Origin: Oceanospirillaceae bacterium
GTDB lineage: Bacteria > Pseudomonadota > Gammaproteobacteria > Pseudomonadales > Oceanobacteraceae
Length of the DNA: 58,089 nucleotides
Reading direction: 5' to 3'
Assembly (NCBI GenBank): GCA_002724925.1
Contig: PBQA01000012.1
Coordinates: 1 to 58,089 of the forward strand
The notes beneath the pieces were generated by a model. The model was not told where the DNA came from. It searched no databases and saw only the letters and a list, made by a program, of their open reading frames with translations. Positions 56,347 to 58,089 of the stretch are shown here, piece by piece (position 1 is the stretch's first letter; every line of letters starts with the position of its first letter). The position numbers and the translations under genes were made by a program.

Positions 56347-56922
56347 GTGCTGAAATCATTGTTAATTCTATCTTCTCTTTTTCTTGCCGTTGGTCTTACC
56401 GTCTTTGCTTGGTTTGCTTTTACATTTTTCAAAGCATGGAATGGTGATGGTTACACCGCAGTCGATAAGGCGGTAAGTGATCAGTACTATACGAAAGAAA
56501 ATCAGCTGTACTTTGTCTCTATGGGTAACTTCTTCTCGTTGGGGGCTAAGAAAATCGAAGGGGCTGATATATCCTCTTTTCAGATTCTCACTACAGAATA
56601 TGCTCGGGACCTTCAACATCTTTACTTCAACGGAAAAGTAGTCGACTCCGTTGATCTGGAAAGTTTTCAGATACTGTCCCAGGTTTACGCCAAAGATAAG
56701 AATTCAGTATACATACTGGGAAAAAGTGAACCTCGTGCTGATCTCCAGACATTTGAGGTTTTTGGCGATAGCTACTATGCCAAAGATAAAAATACGGTTT
56801 GGTATTTCTATGGCATTGTAGAGGAGGCTGACCCTCATTCATTTAAAGCACTAGCCGACCCTGTAGAGGGTGTAGATCATAGTAATAGTTTCCTTAGAGG
56901 TCACCTGGCCGATGATTCTTAA
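56347..56922 (+). CDS. DKNYY-family exported or membrane-anchored protein
   Basis: A 191-residue protein that begins with a hydrophobic segment (LLILSSLFLAVGLTVFAWF) that may be a signal or anchor. The remainder has three to four copies of a 25-35-residue unit with YAKDKNSVYILGK / YAKDKNTVWYFYG, the hallmark of the DKNYY family. The family is of unknown function and frequent in surface or periplasmic proteins. GTG start with AGGGA upstream. It lies 148 bp from yegD, divergent. Confidence 0.82.
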   Translation: MLKSLLILSSLFLAVGLTVFAWFAFTFFKAWNGDGYTAVDKAVSDQYYTKENQLYFVSMGNFFSLGAKKIEGADISSFQILTTEYARDLQHLYFNGKVVDSVDLESFQILSQVYAKDKNSVYILGKSEPRADLQTFEVFGDSYYAKDKNTVWYFYGIVEEADPHSFKALADPVEGVDHSNSFLRGHLADDS

Positions 56923-56955
56923 ATATGATGCTGTCATTGTCGAATAGGTAGAATA

Positions 56956-57585
56956 ATGAAACAATCAGTATTCGCTAGAGAAGAATTACATCTTTCCTGG
57001 AATCGTTGCTGGTCAGGTATTGGAGCTGCTGGGGATGGGGAAGCGTTAAGACACGACTTAATAGCTGCCTGGAATGAGCCTCAGCGCAAATACCACACCG
57101 AACAACACCTGTGTGAATGCCTGGCTCTGTTTGAGGAGTTTCAGCATCTGGCTGCCAACCCACACGAAGTTGAACTGGCAATCTGGTTTCATGATGCTGT
57201 GTACGACATTAAAGGCAAAGACAATGAGTTGAAAAGCGCAGAGTGGGCACGAACTGCATTAGAGGAGGCAGGCGTCAGCAAAGAAAAAAGCCAGCGGATT
57301 TATGACCTCATTATGGCAACTGAACACAGTGCGATGGATACTCTTGATACGTCAGATAAGCGACTACTCGTCGATATTGATCTGGCCATACTAGGCAGTT
57401 CTACAGAAAGATTTGTTGAGTATGACAGACAGGTAAGGGCGGAATACAGCTATGTTCCGGGCTTTCTCTATAGAAGAAAGCGGAAGCAGATACTGCAGTC
57501 GTTTCTTAAGCGAAATCCGATTTATCAGACACCCGACCTGAAACTCAGATTTGAGCTTCAGGCCAAACGAAACGTGAGCTGTTAA
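56956..57585 (+). CDS. HD-superfamily metal-dependent phosphohydrolase
   Basis: A 209-residue predicted HD-fold enzyme (COG4339-like). Metal ligands are visible as His in KYHTEQHLCECLALF, the HD pair in IWFHDAVYDIKGKDNE, a later His in MATEHSAMD and an Asp in LVDIDLAILG. The family hydrolyses nucleotides or related phosphates but has no settled substrate. It lies 33 bp after the DKNYY gene, on the same strand, and may be co-transcribed. Its stop overlaps the 3' end of the broken gene on the other strand. Confidence 0.9.
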   Translation: MKQSVFAREELHLSWNRCWSGIGAAGDGEALRHDLIAAWNEPQRKYHTEQHLCECLALFEEFQHLAANPHEVELAIWFHDAVYDIKGKDNELKSAEWARTALEEAGVSKEKSQRIYDLIMATEHSAMDTLDTSDKRLLVDIDLAILGSSTERFVEYDRQVRAEYSYVPGFLYRRKRKQILQSFLKRNPIYQTPDLKLRFELQAKRNVSC

Positions 57586-57893
57586 CCCGTACTACCAATC
57601 ACCACCTGAGCTTCCACCGACACCGGCACGGACTTAAATGCCGGTGTACGGCTGCGCTGATCAACGGTCTGGCCGACGAGAACATTCGCTTCAGGATAGT
57701 AAGCCGCGATATTGCCTCGCGGAAGGTCAAACGCGACGACATCGAGATTGCGCATCTCGCCAGTATCTGAACGCAGGGTGATTTTATCTTTCTCTTTTAA
57801 ACCGAGTGCGGCAATGTCATCTTCATTCATCAGAACCGAATGGCGGTGCTTCGTATCGCGATAGCTGTCACTCTCTTCATAAATGGGGTATCC
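57582..57893 (-). pseudogene. Molybdopterin oxidoreductase (FdhF/YdeP-like), 3' fragment
   Basis: The frame encodes the last ~104 residues of a molybdopterin-dependent oxidoreductase of the FdhF/YdeP type: YEESDSYRDTKHRHSVLM, MNEDDIAALGL, LPRGNIAAYYPEANVL and SRTPAFKSVPV, the C-terminal cofactor-binding (MopB_CT) region. The homology continues upstream of the first Met and stops at a TAA at 57897-57899. The remaining ~650 residues expected for the family are absent here. The gene is probably disrupted. An alternative is that the rest lies beyond an insertion outside the window. Confidence 0.75.
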
Positions 57894-58089
57894 GGATTAT
57901 CTGGTTGCTATGCGAAATTGAAAGGTGGGCGACAAGCAAAACTCACAACGGATTAACTGGTTGATAGGCCCTACATAACCACACTTGAAGCACCGTGAGG
58001 TGTCGGGATGGGCGAACAGGAGTCAGCAGAGGCCATATTAGGCTCTCTAACCAAGAGCTGAAGGGCTGAACCTGTCACGAGTGGATAGT
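57894..58089 (+). mobile_element. Group II intron-like non-coding sequence (partial, window edge)
   Basis: No coding frame is seen. The segment GAACAGGAGTCAGCAGAGGC (58015-58034), the nearby CACCGTGAGGTGTCGGG (57990-58006) and GAAGGGCTGAAC resemble, from memory, the RNA just upstream of reverse transcriptase/maturase genes in bacterial group II introns. CACC/GGTG can form a short hairpin. Only about 195 nt separate this motif from the broken oxidoreductase, far less than the roughly 500 nt of domains I-III, so the copy may be 5'-truncated. Identity must be tested beyond the window. Confidence 0.4.

Overview
The window reads as a chromosomal segment of a free-living, probably marine, gammaproteobacterium. 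The grounds are family resemblance only: the order queA-tgt-yajC-secD-secF, a separate cysD-cysN pair, lptF-lptG beside pepA, an elongator tRNA-Met and a tRNA-Leu cluster with encoded CCA ends, a YegD-type Hsp70, ZapE and a NasR-like antiterminator. An Oceanospirillales-like host would fit, but no species marker is present.

Layout. 1-7231: two tandem paralogous giant cell-envelope genes (the first cut by the window edge). Each encodes acidic thrombospondin type-3 calcium-binding repeats, an internal C-terminal-sorting-signal-like helix with RRR, a second signal-peptide-like segment, an OmpA-type barrel and an OmpA C-terminal domain. 7257-23421 is mostly housekeeping: pepA, lptFG, an RDD protein, pdxH, a fructosamine-kinase-family gene, tRNA-Met, cysDN, a hydrolase, zapE, an SDR, a TlpA-like thioredoxin, a 7TMR-DISM diguanylate cyclase and a chemoreceptor. 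23586-29572 holds three tRNA-Leu genes, then queA-tgt and yajC-secDF. 29967-35029 holds a periplasmic binding-like protein, an NhaR-like LysR regulator, a Bax-inhibitor-1 protein, two small proteins and a NIT-ANTAR antiterminator.

35512-50535 is the most distinctive block. It has a 12.4-kb gene for a 4140-residue lipoprotein built of about 35 Ig/cadherin-like modules. Facing it is a two-gene operon for a TPR plus beta-barrel outer-membrane protein (Slam/DUF560-like in layout) and a FecR-domain secreted protein. Together they suggest a surface-display locus, possibly a type XI-like lipoprotein exporter with an unusually large cargo. This is inference from architecture and adjacency. The giant gene has a long structured leader and is divergent from the NIT-ANTAR gene.

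50661-57585 is accessory: a free-standing valyl-tRNA-synthetase-tail-like coiled coil, a GlsB-type membrane protein, azoR with a divergent LysR regulator, a DUF2254 membrane protein, a small ACP-helix-like protein, a YegD-like Hsp70, a DKNYY protein and an HD phosphohydrolase. The right end (57582-58089) holds the 3' fragment of a molybdopterin oxidoreductase gene broken at about 57893. The sequence beyond the break resembles the non-coding part of a group II intron.
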